A stretch of DNA of 64,000 bases, from NCBI GenBank assembly GCA_930367205.1, contig OV884014.1:70039104-70103103 (forward strand). Direction: 5' to 3'. Source of the DNA: Acanthosoma haemorrhoidale. Its lineage: Eukaryota; Arthropoda; Insecta; Hemiptera; Acanthosomatidae. Positions 1 to 11,480 of this stretch are shown in pieces. The position numbers and the translations under genes are program-made. The stretch's first letter is position 1; each line of letters opens with the position of its first letter. The notes beneath the pieces are model-generated. The model was not told the DNA's origin. It worked only from the letters and a program-made list of their open reading frames with translations, and made no database searches.

Positions 1-524
1 TCATAGGATGCCAAAGACCATGACTAGCAAGGTTCCGTCCTTGGTAGTACTATTCCGCAAAGGTGCCCTGAAGAGCTCTCGGCTTGAACGGAAGGACGAA
101 GGACTCGGCAGATATCCCATCCTCCAGTTTTTATCCGCACGGCGGCCAATCAGTGGTAAATGTTGTCTATCTCCCGTTCTTGAGCGGAGTGCGGCTAAGG
201 TTTTTGTGAACGTCCAAGTGCGCGTGTGAGTGAGCTCGTTTGTAGCAGCGGTTTTCGTATCGAGTTTTTCTTTAACTGTGTGGTTATATGAGCGCGTGTG
301 TTAACCGCAAATTGTCATTTCGTAGGCATGACTTTGTCTTTCGGCGCTAAACTACCGTTTTTAAAAAAAAATCTTCCAAAAGGGATGGTTATAGATAAAG
401 CGTAGATGTATTTTGAAGGTCAAACTAGGTATACATGTTTGTGCCGGAGCTCATATTTAAACATAATGTAATCAGTGGATATGAAAATGATAAAATGGGA
501 TGTCTTGCCATAAAGGTATATTCC
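1..524. other. unassigned DNA
   Basis: No coding region, RNA gene or repeat could be supported here. Base composition is mixed, with short open frames that have no recognisable protein content. Confidence 0.5.
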
Positions 525-705
525 GACGTCTCCTCAGCCGTCGTTGAATGTTACCAGGTATGTTAAGTCCAGTCAGTTCATTGGTTAGTTGGTTTGGCCG
601 TCTATTTAGATTGTCACGAAAGTTACAATATAATGTTCTAATGAAGTCGTGAACGTAAGTATTTTTTAGGGTCAGCGCCTGGAGCATGATTTTGTACGTA
701 AAATG
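525..705 (-). pseudogene. Jockey-like retrotransposon ORF2 C-terminal fragment (family D, copy 1)
   Basis: On the minus strand this translates to the far C-terminal part of a Jockey-type ORF2: a remnant of the 'HHFTY' segment, then TYVHDFIRTLYCNF, then a basic tail containing IQRRLRRRRNIPLW. Jockey-clade ORF2 proteins commonly end in such a basic stretch after the reverse transcriptase thumb. The same DNA, diverged, occurs on the same strand at 5605-5912, so this is a repeated element. No reverse transcriptase motifs, 3' UTR or target duplication remain. It is a dead fragment. The identification rests on the shared copy and on resemblance to the family B C-terminus; the exact clade is inferred. 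Confidence 0.5.
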
Positions 706-3607
706 GTGATATTTGAGTCTTGTTGTTGTTGTTGAAAGATTGTTGTACTAACTTCTTCACCAGGAATAAATAGTTCCCCTCTTTTCACACCAGAAAACAC
801 CCGCCTACGTTTTCATATTTTTATAATAAAAACCTTAGTTGTCAGTTAGAGAGGAGGAACTGGTTCACAACACGGAGCTCACTAGAGGGTGCGGGCACAG
901 CCTGACCACTGACCTGTCTATATAAGGCCGAAATTCGGAGCTTTTTCCATTAATTCGAAACCCTGCACCTAAAGTGAACACTGCTCTCTCTTTCTCTTCA
1001 CTGGCGCTTGCTGCTCTACTCGAACCATGGCTTTCTTACTCAACTACCTCTGCACCTCTAATTCCTAACCTCGTTATGTTTTAGTCCGGCGTTGTTAGAC
1101 CCTATACCTTCGTCTCGCTAAAACTAGCACATCCTTGGAAGGGATCCCTTCCATGCGGACGAAGGGCTCCGGGGCCCTACAACATGTACATAGCAGCGAC
1201 TCCCCCAACGATCCAGTCTCTCTGCGCTTTGGGATCCAGTCGGTTTTCGCCTACCCTACCCTTTACCCGACAAGATTTTAATTGAAGTGTTTGTATGTTA
1301 TAGTTTTTGGGACAAGGGAAGGTTAGATTATTGGTTCAGTGAGACTGGCTGATTGTCGTTCCATTTCCGTGTGGAGTTTTTAGCTTAAAGTAATTAACTT
1401 GCGCAGTCGTATCAAATGTCGAAATTTACGGTAGGGCGTAGACCACGAAGGGTAAACGGCACTTGTAAGGATTGAGTAGTATTATAGCAATTTAAAAACA
1501 ACAGTAAATAATTTTTTGAGACAAAAAAAAGTGTCATTCTAGCCGTTTTGAATATCACACTGAAAAACATCAAGAGGTATTGCAGTTATTCTAATTTCTA
1601 AAACCCTTTGCTGTTTCCCTCTGTTAGTTATTCGATCTGACATTTCAGCTATTTCAAATTGAAATCTAAATATATTGTGAACTATAAAAAATTGCACGAC
1701 CTCTATTATTAAACAATATTACGTTCTATCTTACCACTCTAGCCCACATTTAGTGGTTAACCTACACTCTTAAGTCATGAGAATCATCCTGAGTACCGAA
1801 CTCCCTCCTCGCTTTCAGACTCTCCAACTTCTTAAGCTCTCTCTTTAGAAGAGGGCTAGGGTACTAGACAAAGTTTTTCCCTCACTGCCTTCAACTTAAA
1901 CAGAAGATATCTTCCTCGTTATATATTTCCATAGCATCGCAGTCATAAATTATTATAAATATCCCCTTGTTATTCGTTGATAATGAGGTTATCCTGTTAC
2001 CTGATATGCTCTTGTACCTAAAACAGACTACTGTCAGTCACTAAGCGAAGTGTAGCTCCTCCGGGGGAAGGGCCACAATAGAACTACCGCCCGATTCATA
2101 CCACTTCAATATTTTAGTGCATTTGACTCATATTTCTGGCTTTCAAAATAATCGCAAATAAAAACAAGATATGAAGACTAGAAGAACTAGTCTACAAAGA
2201 ACTAGAAATGAGTGTAGGTATGTGCTGTTTAGTAAGTAAAGGTTGATTCTTGATTCTAGAAATTGTGCATTAAAACAAACTTGACTCAAGGACGCCAAGA
2301 AAATAAAGAAATCCAAACAAACAAGACGACTCGATAGTGCACCTGCCATAGCGCCATCAAGCGGCCGCTGTAAACAGGCGTGGCCGGGCGCTTAGACTAA
2401 AAGGCCGACAGAGGTTTTACAGCTAAACAGGGAATTAGAGGAGGATGTCAATAGGAGGAGGGAATATATCCTTTTATTGTCCCTTTAAATCCTCTAAAGG
2501 CGGGGCCCCATCAAACAAAGGGGCGACTGTTTAATTGGAGGGGCTCTGCCACTTTTAAATCTTTAACGACCCCCTAAATCTTGCGAGGCAAAACGACAAT
2601 CTAACTGTCAGCTGGCGAGTCGTCTTTTAGTCGTTAGCACATGCCTACCGCTTAAACATCACATGCAGGAAGTTATTCATACCATCTTGTATCAATTAAT
2701 GCGTAACTGTATAGGCCAACTTTAATCAAGATTCGTGATAAAACTTGACATCTCTTGAGAAGGAACAGAGAAAAAGAATTTAAAGATGACGGTCGGTTCC
2801 AGAGGATCGACATGAAAAGCGTTTCGTTTCCATATTCATAGAGTCCCAAAATAATTGAAGGGAAATAATTATTTTCGATCGACTATGATTAGGCTTATTT
2901 ATAAGCTCCTTTCAACTCTACTCCTTTAATTAAATCTTCATAAGCTAAGAAGGATTCATTGACGCCCCTTATTCAATCATTGTCATTATTGGGGAGAATC
3001 CGTCTTCTCAATGCCCCACCTGATTGATGTATAATCTTTCGCCCTTCAGTTTAAAGCTTTGTTCATAATTTATCGTGTTAATACTCAAACAATTCCAAAT
3101 CCTGTACCTTTAGTGCTGTACGAAGCGAGGTAATCAGAGTACAGTACATTACAACAAGAGGGGCTGCACTTGAATGGGATCTATGTGATTAGTTGATTTC
3201 TCAAAGTATTCTGAAAAGCATAATTAATGACGCTTTCATTCATATTAATTGAATATCTTGCAGCACTCTTCTTCGCGTACCATCAACAAGTCTGGAGTCA
3301 CCTGTCTGCAAGTGTTTTAATCAGTCATTGATTTCCTTCACTATTTTTTCAGATTCATCATGTCTTCCTCTGGTACTTCGATCAAAGAACCTCACAAGAT
3401 ACTCTCATCTGTTATTTCATTCTTATGAATGGCTATATAACCGCTTACAAAGAGATCTAAGGATAAAAGCAGATGGAAAATGGCAATAATTCTTCTATAA
3501 GTGTGTGTTTATCGTTGTCTTCTTCCACGTGTATTTTGAATTGAATGGATCAATGAAGTATTTACAAAGATGAATTAACAGCAGTACTTATTCTTTTCAA
3601 GGAGTTC
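706..3607. other. unassigned DNA with two GC-richer patches
   Basis: Nothing coding could be supported. Two patches stand out from the AT-rich background: about 850-1270 and about 2340-2640. The first contains TATATAAGG at 919-927, preceded by a GC-richer stretch, which could be a TATA box on the plus strand, but no good initiator or reading frame follows. The second is GC-rich without any open frame of interest. Confidence 0.4.
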
Positions 3608-3675
3608 GGTAGCGCAGTTGAAATCGGTGCTTGTTAATGAGGACACATGGACCAGGTCCGAAGGGTCAACGTATA
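3608..3675 (+). repeat. possible tRNA-like (SINE head) remnant
   Basis: TAGCGCAGTTG at 3610-3620 fits the pol III A-box consensus fully. GGTCCGAAGGG at 3655-3665 resembles a B box with several mismatches. The spacing of 45 is that expected inside a tRNA. No cloverleaf closes convincingly and no SINE tail or duplication was found, so this may be chance. Confidence 0.2.
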
Positions 3676-3740
3676 ATAATGCTGAAGTCTATACTTTACG
3701 TAGGAAAGTAGGAAACAACTGGTTGACATACACTAATCCT

Positions 3741-4770
3741 TTCTTTTTTTTTTTCCTTAGCCCCTTTGAATTTTACAATGGGAAAATATGAACAATCAAT
3801 GAACAAGAACTAACAAATTTTTCTCCTCATTCTGCTATGCGCAGATGCATTTGAAGAAGGTTGGGTTACATATATAAGATTGAAAATAAAAGGAAAAGAC
3901 ATAAATACATTACAAGGTGATGGGGCTCACCTTCAGTTAAAAAAAGTAGGAGAAAAACTTACAAACTAAAACCTAAAACTAGAACCTAAGACTAAAGCGT
4001 TATAGCCGCGACAGCGTCCTGCCATCGATAGGGGAACGGAGCGGGGGTTATCGTGTTAAACACCTGGTATGTCAAGCATTGCAGGGAGTCGAAAATGAAT
4101 TCATCCACCGTAGGCAGATCAAAGATCTTGTGAAGCTCACTGTTGCTCCGCAGCTCGAATGAAGTACCTCTGACCACTTTCATCAGTATACCGTTTTGTA
4201 ATTGTTGGAGTCGCCGAGCTGTCGTATACATCAGATAACGAAAAAGTGGTGCACCATACAGCAGAGTAGGCCTTAGTATGTCTTGTATATCAATAGCTTG
4301 AGACGTAGTGATAGATTGGGGGAAGTCAATAAATGCGTAAGCCGGTAAGAGTTCGTGCGAGTTAGCTTCAACTTCTTCGTAAAATGGTTACTAAAATGGA
4401 GATGTCTGTCCATTTTAATTCCCAGATATACTAGGTTGTTGGATGGTGAATTCTCCTCCGTTCTCACTATGTAACTAGTAGGTAGCACCCGTTTTGAAAA
4501 GAGAAAATTACGCAGTCAGTCTTACCCGCGTTTACAGAGATATTGAGTCTCCCCAATCTCTCGCTGATCTGGTTACAGGCTACTTCAGCCTGTCTAAGAG
4601 CTACCTTGGCGCTCATGCTGCTACTGTACACCGCTATGTCATCTGCGAAAGTAGCTAATACACAAATCCTGAACATAAGGTGATCCAGGAGCGAAAATAG
4701 GGAGGAGGACCTCCGGGAGCCAGGACTATCCTTCTTCACGCCCTCGGGGTAACAAAAGTCCTGGCTCATG
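3741..4770 (-). mobile_element. family A Jockey-like retrotransposon, 5'-truncated 3' end
   Basis: Reading right to left, this holds the reverse transcriptase catalytic motif (LATFADDIAVYSSS near 4650), the region after it (NISVNAGKTDCVIFSF, then YLGIKMDRHLHFSNHF), the C-terminus (LQQLQNGILMKVVRGTSFEL, ending ..PYRWQDAV), a stop near 3992, about 240 bases of 3' UTR and a T-run at 3741-3754 that is the A-tail. The coding part is broken into three frames. Against the copy at 19779-20272 it has lost seven codons (QRRHIKF) in frame. The 3' UTR contains the AGGTGA/TCACCT hairpin and a second motif with TATGCGCAGATGCAT, so it belongs to the same subfamily as 19779-20272. No target duplication was found. 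Confidence 0.85.
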
Positions 4771-5604
4771 GCTAATGGTTTTTGTCACAGTCCCCGAAGA
4801 AAGGAAGAAAAGAACGGACAAAAAGAAAAAAAAACTAAGGACACAAAGGAGCCTGCCCACAGCCTGTACTGCTCCTTACTCCTGTTCACGTTCCGCCTAC
4901 CTTTGTACGCTTTTCACCTCTTTACTTATCTCTTAGTCGACAATTTCTCTTCTACATTTTTTTTCTTCTTAAAGGTTTTTTTTTCTACTTCCCAGCTGTC
5001 TAACTTTCCCTTTTAACTGTTCGGTCACCATATCGTGTTTATTACCTTTCTGTTCGATTAACCTTAATTTTGTTTTTATCACAACCATTTACGTCAGATT
5101 AAAGTCCATAATAGATTGCTTCTTTGCTTTGTTTTGGAAGATAATATAACTCTCTTCTATTAGTGATTAACTCAGTAACACGAATTGATTTTACTAAATG
5201 AACTCAAGTATACAAAATACATATTATTTTACTATTACCATTCGACCCAATAAAACGTTTAACATCTTTAGATAGCGTAACAGGAATTGTTTATTGAAAC
5301 CAGTAACCAGAGCTTCTGAAACCAGCACGAGGAGTCATCTCTACTCTGACTTAAATATAGAAAGCTAATCAATAATCTTTAGAATATAGAAATTAATTTA
5401 AATTTCATTATATCATTTACATTTAAATAGAAAGAGATAAATCATGAATACATCTATATAGTATCGGGGAGTACATATATACAACGTCATTTGTATTTGC
5501 TAAGAAAAGAGAATTTAACTTAACCTCAGATAAGGTTTTTGTTTTTTTTTAATTCATTTTTGTTTCAAAACTGTTGCTAACCAAGATTTGAAGATATTAA
5601 TTTA
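4771..5604. other. unassigned AT-rich DNA
   Basis: No gene, repeat or element was recognised between the family A insertion and the family D fragment. Confidence 0.5.
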
Positions 5605-5912
5605 TGATATCCCCTTAGTCGTCGTTAAATGTTATCAAGTAAGTCCGTGGATTTGAGTTTACATTCATATTGTCACAAAAGTTACTACATAATGTTCTGC
5701 TCTAACTCTCTAATGAAAGCTTGAACGTAAGGAATTTTAAGGTCAATGCGAAGGGTATGATTTCGTAAGTAAAATGGTGAACAATGGAAAAAGCTTTAAG
5801 TTTTGGTGGCAATTCCTTGGCGCAATTGTAAATTTGGGCTACATAAATCCAAATTGGTTTCCGTAGAAGTTTGTATAATTTCTGGAGCAAGCGAAGTTTT
5901 GAACGTTTAGAT
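5605..5912 (-). pseudogene. Jockey-like retrotransposon ORF2 fragment (family D, copy 2)
   Basis: The minus strand encodes KLYKLLRKPIWIYVAQIYNC, the characteristic Jockey ORF2 segment after the reverse transcriptase thumb (compare family B, VILKPIWTYGIELWETAKKS). After a frameshift it continues as NHTLRIDLKIPYVQAFIREL. The downstream part aligns with copy 1 at 525-705, and the shared match ends near 5605. No A-tail or flanking duplication is visible, so the fragment is old. Family B and family A do not share its sequence at DNA level, so it is treated as a separate family. Confidence 0.6.
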
Positions 5913-6106
5913 AAGTAAAAGATAATGCTGAAAAGCGTTTTATTCTAATATATTGTTATAGTAACCTATAAATATCCCCACACCTTCGGCCTCTCACCGT
6001 CAAGCCAAATCTTTTGACCATCGCTTTATCACATATTTTCCGGGCTTGAGGCTGTATAAAGCAACTCTATGAAAACTAACGAAGTAACATTTGTTTTAAC
6101 ATGTTA

Positions 6107-6470
6107 ACAACTTTATTATGATGAAATTACAATCTGCCTTTACTTAATAGGCAATAAATAATTGAGATAAGTGTTTTCATTCATACCATATTTACAATTC
6201 ATCATTCGCTCGCACATTCATACAATATTTACAAACAGCCCAGGGCCCCCCCAAGTCCACACGGTTGTTGCCTCCCTCGCAAGCGAAAGAGGAAGCGGAG
6301 TCTTGGGAAGTCCCCCACGCTCCCCCACCAGCCACGTCACCGGATACGAGCCAGTGGAGGCTGACGAAGAGCGCGAGAGCCGCAGACGCTCAATACACGA
6401 TTGGCGAAACTGGCCGTTGCCAGGACTCCCACTGTCACGCATTTATAGCAGGTCCCGAGGCCACTGCCGT
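6107..6470 (-). mobile_element. family B retrotransposon 3' end (subfamily with AATAAAGTTGT end)
   Basis: This is the reverse complement of the last codons of ORF2 and the whole 3' UTR of the element at 35882-40586. It keeps the repeated TGTAAATAT.GTATGAATG motif, the CAGATTGTAATTT segment and the AATAAAGTTGT terminus, which lies at 6107. It is 5'-truncated inside the coding end, near CGGCAGTGGCC. It is nearly identical to 59130-59440 over the terminal 200 bases, with two differences seen by eye, so the two are recent copies of one source. No clean target duplication could be found. Confidence 0.85.
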
Positions 6471-8136
6471 GTGATGTAATTTAATGTAATATGGATAACA
6501 ATTTTCATATCGGCTAGGTTTTTGGTTTTCATATAGAAAACTAGAAATCGATTTCTCTGACGTCTCCAGTGCCAATCACTGTCAGGAGTTCTGGGACGGA
6601 CTGACTGCCTTCAAGCCACGACCTGGTTAGAAGCGAGAAGCGTGACCTTCTCACGAAGGATTGCGGTACGCCTGTCGAATCCGCGCCTCTCTGCAGTTTG
6701 TCATTGCCAACTCTGGGAAAGTGTCAGATACTCGACAACGTCGACGCTAGTCAATTATAGGAAAGTGACGGTCCATCAAGAAACACGAATTATTTCAAAT
6801 AATATATACTATAAACTGTAATATATTATTATCTATTACACTCAATATTATACCGTTGTATAAGCCGAAATAATACATAACTTAATTTTACAAATGAAAG
6901 CATTCAATTATTGATCCTGGGAACTCAACCGAGCCTTCTAATAATAAGCTTTTTAGAACACAATAACATAAATTTTAACTTTCGTTTCAAACTTTTGATA
7001 TAAAAATAAAATTTCAATATTACCATGTAATGAATATAAAATAATCTTTAATATGTAAAACATTATTATTACATAGATCAAATATTAGAAAATAAGAGGG
7101 TAAGGAACAATTATATTGAAAAGCAATCGCCCATTAGGCCCATCTTCACAATATACACATGGAATAATTGTTCTTGTGTATATATGGTTTGATAAACCAT
7201 TTCAATCTTTTAAAGTAGTTTTGAAAAAAAAATATTTATATTATTAAGTACTGAAGTAATTTCATGTGTAATTAATATAAATAAGACGTAAAAGTGAAAC
7301 AATGGATTAATAAAGTCACTAGCCTTACAGATTTTTGTAATAATTGGATGGGCAAGTTTACTGGCTTTGTCGATATATCAACAGGGTTTACAATTCTGTA
7401 ATTGTGTCTTCCCACAGTGGAAGTAATTAAATGCTTTCTAGGAATGGAATGATAGAAAAAATGGTACTTTCATGGATGTTATGTACAAAACAGTCAAATT
7501 ATGATATTAATATAGGAGCTACAATTCTAATACTATGATAAACAATTTTAACATTTACTATGTTTTGAAATAGTTAATTCACCGAAACAACTAAATACTT
7601 ACTAAGGATAGAATTAATAGTTACATGAAAAGTTTTCAAAATAAAAAAATAGTTTTCAAACTCGCATTATTTTTTTTGTTAATTTAACCGGTTTTTATAT
7701 TTTAGGAATAATTTATTATAAACTTATATTATTACATTTACACGTTTCAGGATCTTTTCCAAGTGAAAAAATGAAATATTAATGCAATAAAAGAGTAACT
7801 TTTTGGATTAACATAAATATTACTTACTAGTTTACAGGATAAAAACCATTTCTTCTGCCTTATAGTACTTACCTGCAACAGAAAATAAAAAATCAAATAC
7901 AAAATACTAAATTGATAGAATTCAAGAATATAATATTTTGAACTCCAAAGGAGGTACTGTTTTGGAAGTTTTACGATCCAAACACCTGGATCTATGCCGA
8001 CCCCGAAAATATATTTTTTTAAATTTAGGAGAAAAATAAACTTTTTGATATATAGTTGAGGTTTTTTAGTATGACTTGATCACAAAATTATTAATGAATA
8101 TAAAAATCATTCAGCTAAAGATGAGAAAATAACACT
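6471..8136. other. unassigned DNA; one GC-rich patch
   Basis: A GC-richer stretch at about 6540-6775 has no supported coding content. The remainder is strongly AT-rich and contains the splice-like junction described separately at 7862-7893. Confidence 0.4.
7862..7893 (-). promoter_or_regulatory. candidate recursive splice site
   Basis: On the minus strand a pyrimidine-rich tract ending TTTTCTGTTGCAG is followed at once by GTAAGT, with the junction between 7873 and 7872. This matches the zero-length-exon (ratchet) consensus known from long insect introns, in which an acceptor directly abuts a donor. It lies on the same strand as the candidate exons at 25442, 31514 and 56614. Whether it is used cannot be read from sequence. 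Confidence 0.4.
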
Positions 8137-8139
8137 ACC

Positions 8140-8208
<69 letters not shown>

Positions 8209-8231
8209 AAGAGAGAGAGAGAGAGAGAGAG
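8137..8231. repeat. GA microsatellite with duplicated interruption
   Basis: A run of GA dinucleotides about 90 bases long is interrupted twice by the same GGGAAA block. The array therefore probably grew by copying a longer block, as well as by single-dinucleotide slippage. Confidence 0.9.
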
Positions 8232-8925
8232 ATATTAAAAAACAAAATCAGCCTAAGCTACATATATCCTCATTTTAAATTTAAATCTATTCAAAGTTTT
8301 CAATAAAGTTTAATGTATTCCTCGATCTTCATAAACTGTTCCCAGAGCTGACAGGGCAGTGAAGGAAGAGCCGTTGTAAAGAATATATCTTTCAAAATCT
8401 GAAAGTGCAATCTACAGACGACGGGTCCCGGACGGAATCCCCGACTTTAATCTTACGTTTAAATTTGTCTAATGAATAATTAAACGGGCCCTTAGAGGGA
8501 TTACATAAACATGACCGAATCAAAGGAGCATGGTAGGGTGCGCTCGAGGCTGAATTATACATTGAAGTCTCCAAGCCCTCACAGAAGGTCGGAAACCATC
8601 AGTAATTGTAACATCCGCTAGGCATTGTCTTCGAGGATCCACGCCGTATATACGTTGCGGAACAACGCCCTGTCGTATGCCTGAATAATCTATTGACAAG
8701 GGTCTTGCCCAAAAATGACTCCACCCGTGAAACAATGCGTATAAGATATAAGTCTCAGGAAGGTCGCTCGTACAGAAGGGACGAGGCACGATTTCCGGAT
8801 CCGCCCCAATCTGCCAACCTACCAGAATGGAAACCAAAATATTAAGGCCAAAATACGATTTTTTTTTGGAGGGGGGATTTCGATTAAAACCCACCGGTCA
8901 GCTTACAGCTATAAATCATTCACAG
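8232..8925. other. unassigned, GC-richer DNA
   Basis: Between 8340 and 8890 GC content is higher than around it, and the minus strand has a 124-codon open frame (8520-8894). That frame starts at GTG, has no recognisable domain and no supporting splice or promoter signals, so it is not called as a gene. Confidence 0.35.
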
Positions 8926-10183
8926 CGTAGATTTTTATAAACAAAAAAAAATGCGTCTATAAATATTGTAATATTCTGTATCGAACACCTCAAGACTACT
9001 GATATAACAGAAAGAAGGTTGTATGGTCAATTTTACGTGGGAAATATTTGCTCACATGCCCAGTAGCCATTTGACTTGATATAGCTGAAGATTGGTCAAT
9101 AGTCAAACTACTGATATTATTTGGCTATTTTTTTTTAATTAATGGGTGTTAAGAAAGATGTATTTCACCTAAAAAACCAATAGATTTTATAATTCCAATC
9201 GTTTTAATCAAAAGTCCGGAGAGAAATAGTTACAGAGAATCCTTCATAATGATCTTAATAAATCTTACATCCTTGATCTCATCTTTTTTAAGTTCGCGAA
9301 ATTTTAACAAACTTATTTAATCGTCTTGAACTGCTATTATACAACGTAGATTTTTACAAACAAAAAAAATGCGTCTATAAATATTGTAATATTCTGTATC
9401 GAACACCTCAAGACTACTGATATAACAGAAAGAAGGCTGTATGGTCAATTTTAAGTGAGATATATGTGCTTACATGCCCAGTAGCCATTTGACTTGATAT
9501 AGCTGAAGATTGGTCAATAGTCAAACTACTGATATTATTTGGCTATTTTTTTTTTAATTAATGGGTGTTAAGAAAGATGTATTTCACCTAAAAAAACCAA
9601 TAGATTTTATAATTCCAATCATTTTAATCAAAAGTCCGGAGAGAAATAGTTACAGAGATCCTTCATAACGATCTTAATAAATTTTACATCCTTGATCTCA
9701 TCTTTTTTAACCTAGCGAAATTTTAACAAACTTATTTAATCGTCTTGAACTGTTATTATAAAACGTAGATTTTTATAAACAAAAAAAAATGCGTCTATAA
9801 ATATTGTAATATTCTGTATCGAACACCTCAAGACTACTGATATAACAGAAAGAAGGCTGTATGGTCAATTTTAAGTGAGATATATGTGCTTACATGCCCA
9901 GTAGCCATTTGACTTGATATAGCTGAAGATTGGTCAATAGTCAAACTACTGATATTATTTGGCTATTTTTTTTTTAATTAATGGGTGTTAAGAAAGATGT
10001 ATTTCACCTAAAAAAACCAATAGATTTTATAATTCCAATCATTTTAATCAAAAGTCCGGAGAGAAATAGTTACAGAGAATCTTTCATAACGATCTTAATA
10101 AACCTGACATCCTTGATCTCATCTTGTTAAGTTCGCGAAATTTTAACAAACTTATCCAATCGTCTTGAACTGTTATACAACGT
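8926..10183. repeat. three-unit tandem repeat, 419-bp period
   Basis: Units begin at 8926, 9345 and 9764 with CGTAGATTTTTA(T/C)AAACA and run head to tail. Units 2 and 3 share changes that unit 1 lacks (for example AAGTGAGATATATGTGCTTAC-type sequence instead of the unit 1 version), so the array grew stepwise. Each unit carries a run of about nine T and a poly-A tract. No open frame or transposon protein lies inside, and no other copy was seen in the window. It may be the edge of a satellite or a local duplication. Confidence 0.92.
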
Positions 10184-11195
10184 GCGAGATCAAGTGAGTG
10201 CTGAACTATAAACGATTACAATTACTTATAGCTCAAATAAGTGTAAATTGTAATTTTATTTCAATGAAAAGATTTTCTAATAATAAATATTTTATTGGAC
10301 AATAAATATTGATACAAAGTTACTTTAATTCAAGTTGAATGTTTCTTATTATATTAGGGCACTATGTGACCCAGTGAATAGTATTTGGAAAGAGAAGGTA
10401 TAGCAATAAGAATTGTAACAATAGGCAATCAAAAGCCCTTCTGCTAAGGATATAAATCTTGAGAGAAATACCTTCATCGATCCTCCTTCCAGTCGGTGCT
10501 AGACGAGAAAGAGACCATCGGGTGCAATAACTCTTGGCGTGAAAGAGATTTAAGCTCATTTTCGTTATCTCATTTCCTCAGGTTTGATTTATTAAAAGTA
10601 GCAGCTTTCCTATCTCCTCCTGGCCAGGCCTCAAAGCTTACTTACCTCTGCCTCGGGTCTTAAAGGAGATACAGATCACTCAAGAGAAACGGAATCTCTC
10701 AAGTAATGAGTATTAAATCGTAGACAGTCTTAAGGGCGGAACTTAAGACAACTTAAGTAAAGGCTCAGCAGGTAAGGGAAATTATTGATGATATTAAGAC
10801 AGTTAAAGACATAAACATACTTTCTGAAACCCATTTAGGCACATAAAGCCAAGGTATATGGCAATAAAAAAAATTGCTACATTTTGACTATGCAGAGATT
10901 TCGTTCCAAAACTCAGGCTAATGACTGCGGCACTCCCATACTTAGGCAACCACACACTGCGCTAAGACCTACAAGTTTCGTAAGTACCTACTGACATAAG
11001 GAAGTTATACAGACACTTTGATGACATTATCTATCCGAAACCACTGATACAAGAGAACAACAAAGAACTATCCACAATTGACTTATGAACTTTTTGGTGT
11101 CCTTAATGGTTACGGTATCTATGGGTATGTGTGTTATGTACGGTTTGATACATACCACTGAGAGTTAGTAACATAATTGTCTCGTCCAAGTATAA
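10184..11195. other. unassigned DNA
   Basis: No gene or repeat could be supported. GTAAGT occurs on the minus strand near 10640, but the upstream sequence has stops in every frame within a dozen codons. Confidence 0.45.
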
Positions 11196-11480
11196 TTGTA
11201 TTCACCACTATGCTCCACCACCCGTCCCGCATCGATGTCGGCAGACTGTCGCGGAAAGTTGGGTTAAAATTTATTGTTGGATGTAGGTTAGTTTTAAGTC
11301 TATGATATATAAGGTGAGTCCCATCACTTTTAAAGATGTTTTGAAAATTAATGTATAATGTATACCTTTGTACAAGCGCAAATCATAATGTAAAATAATT
11401 AGAAATTGTTTAAAATTTAGCAAAGCTACAGGAAATATAATTACCTATTGTAAATAGATTCATTTGTAGAATCTATATTG
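11196..11480 (+). mobile_element. family A retrotransposon 3' fragment (divergent 3' UTR version)
   Basis: It begins with the end of ORF2, recognisable by the CACCACCCGTCCCGCATCGA segment, and continues through a stop into a 3' UTR with the hairpin arms AAGGTGA and TCACTTT. Further on are GCTACAGGAAATA and TGTAAATAGATTCA, which align with the tail of other family A copies, although the middle differs. No long A-tail is preserved. It is an old copy of a third 3' UTR version. Confidence 0.65.

Noticed and set aside
6171..6479. Plus-strand frames of up to 102 codons, repeated at 59206-59472
   Set aside because: They are the antisense of the family B 3' UTR and share sequence only because the element is repeated.
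8520..8894. 124-codon minus-strand open frame
   Set aside because: Starts only at GTG, has no recognisable content, and the GC-richer patch makes long chance frames likely.
10640..10660. Minus-strand GTAAGT donor
   Set aside because: All three frames before it are closed within about a dozen codons, and no pyrimidine-rich acceptor fits.
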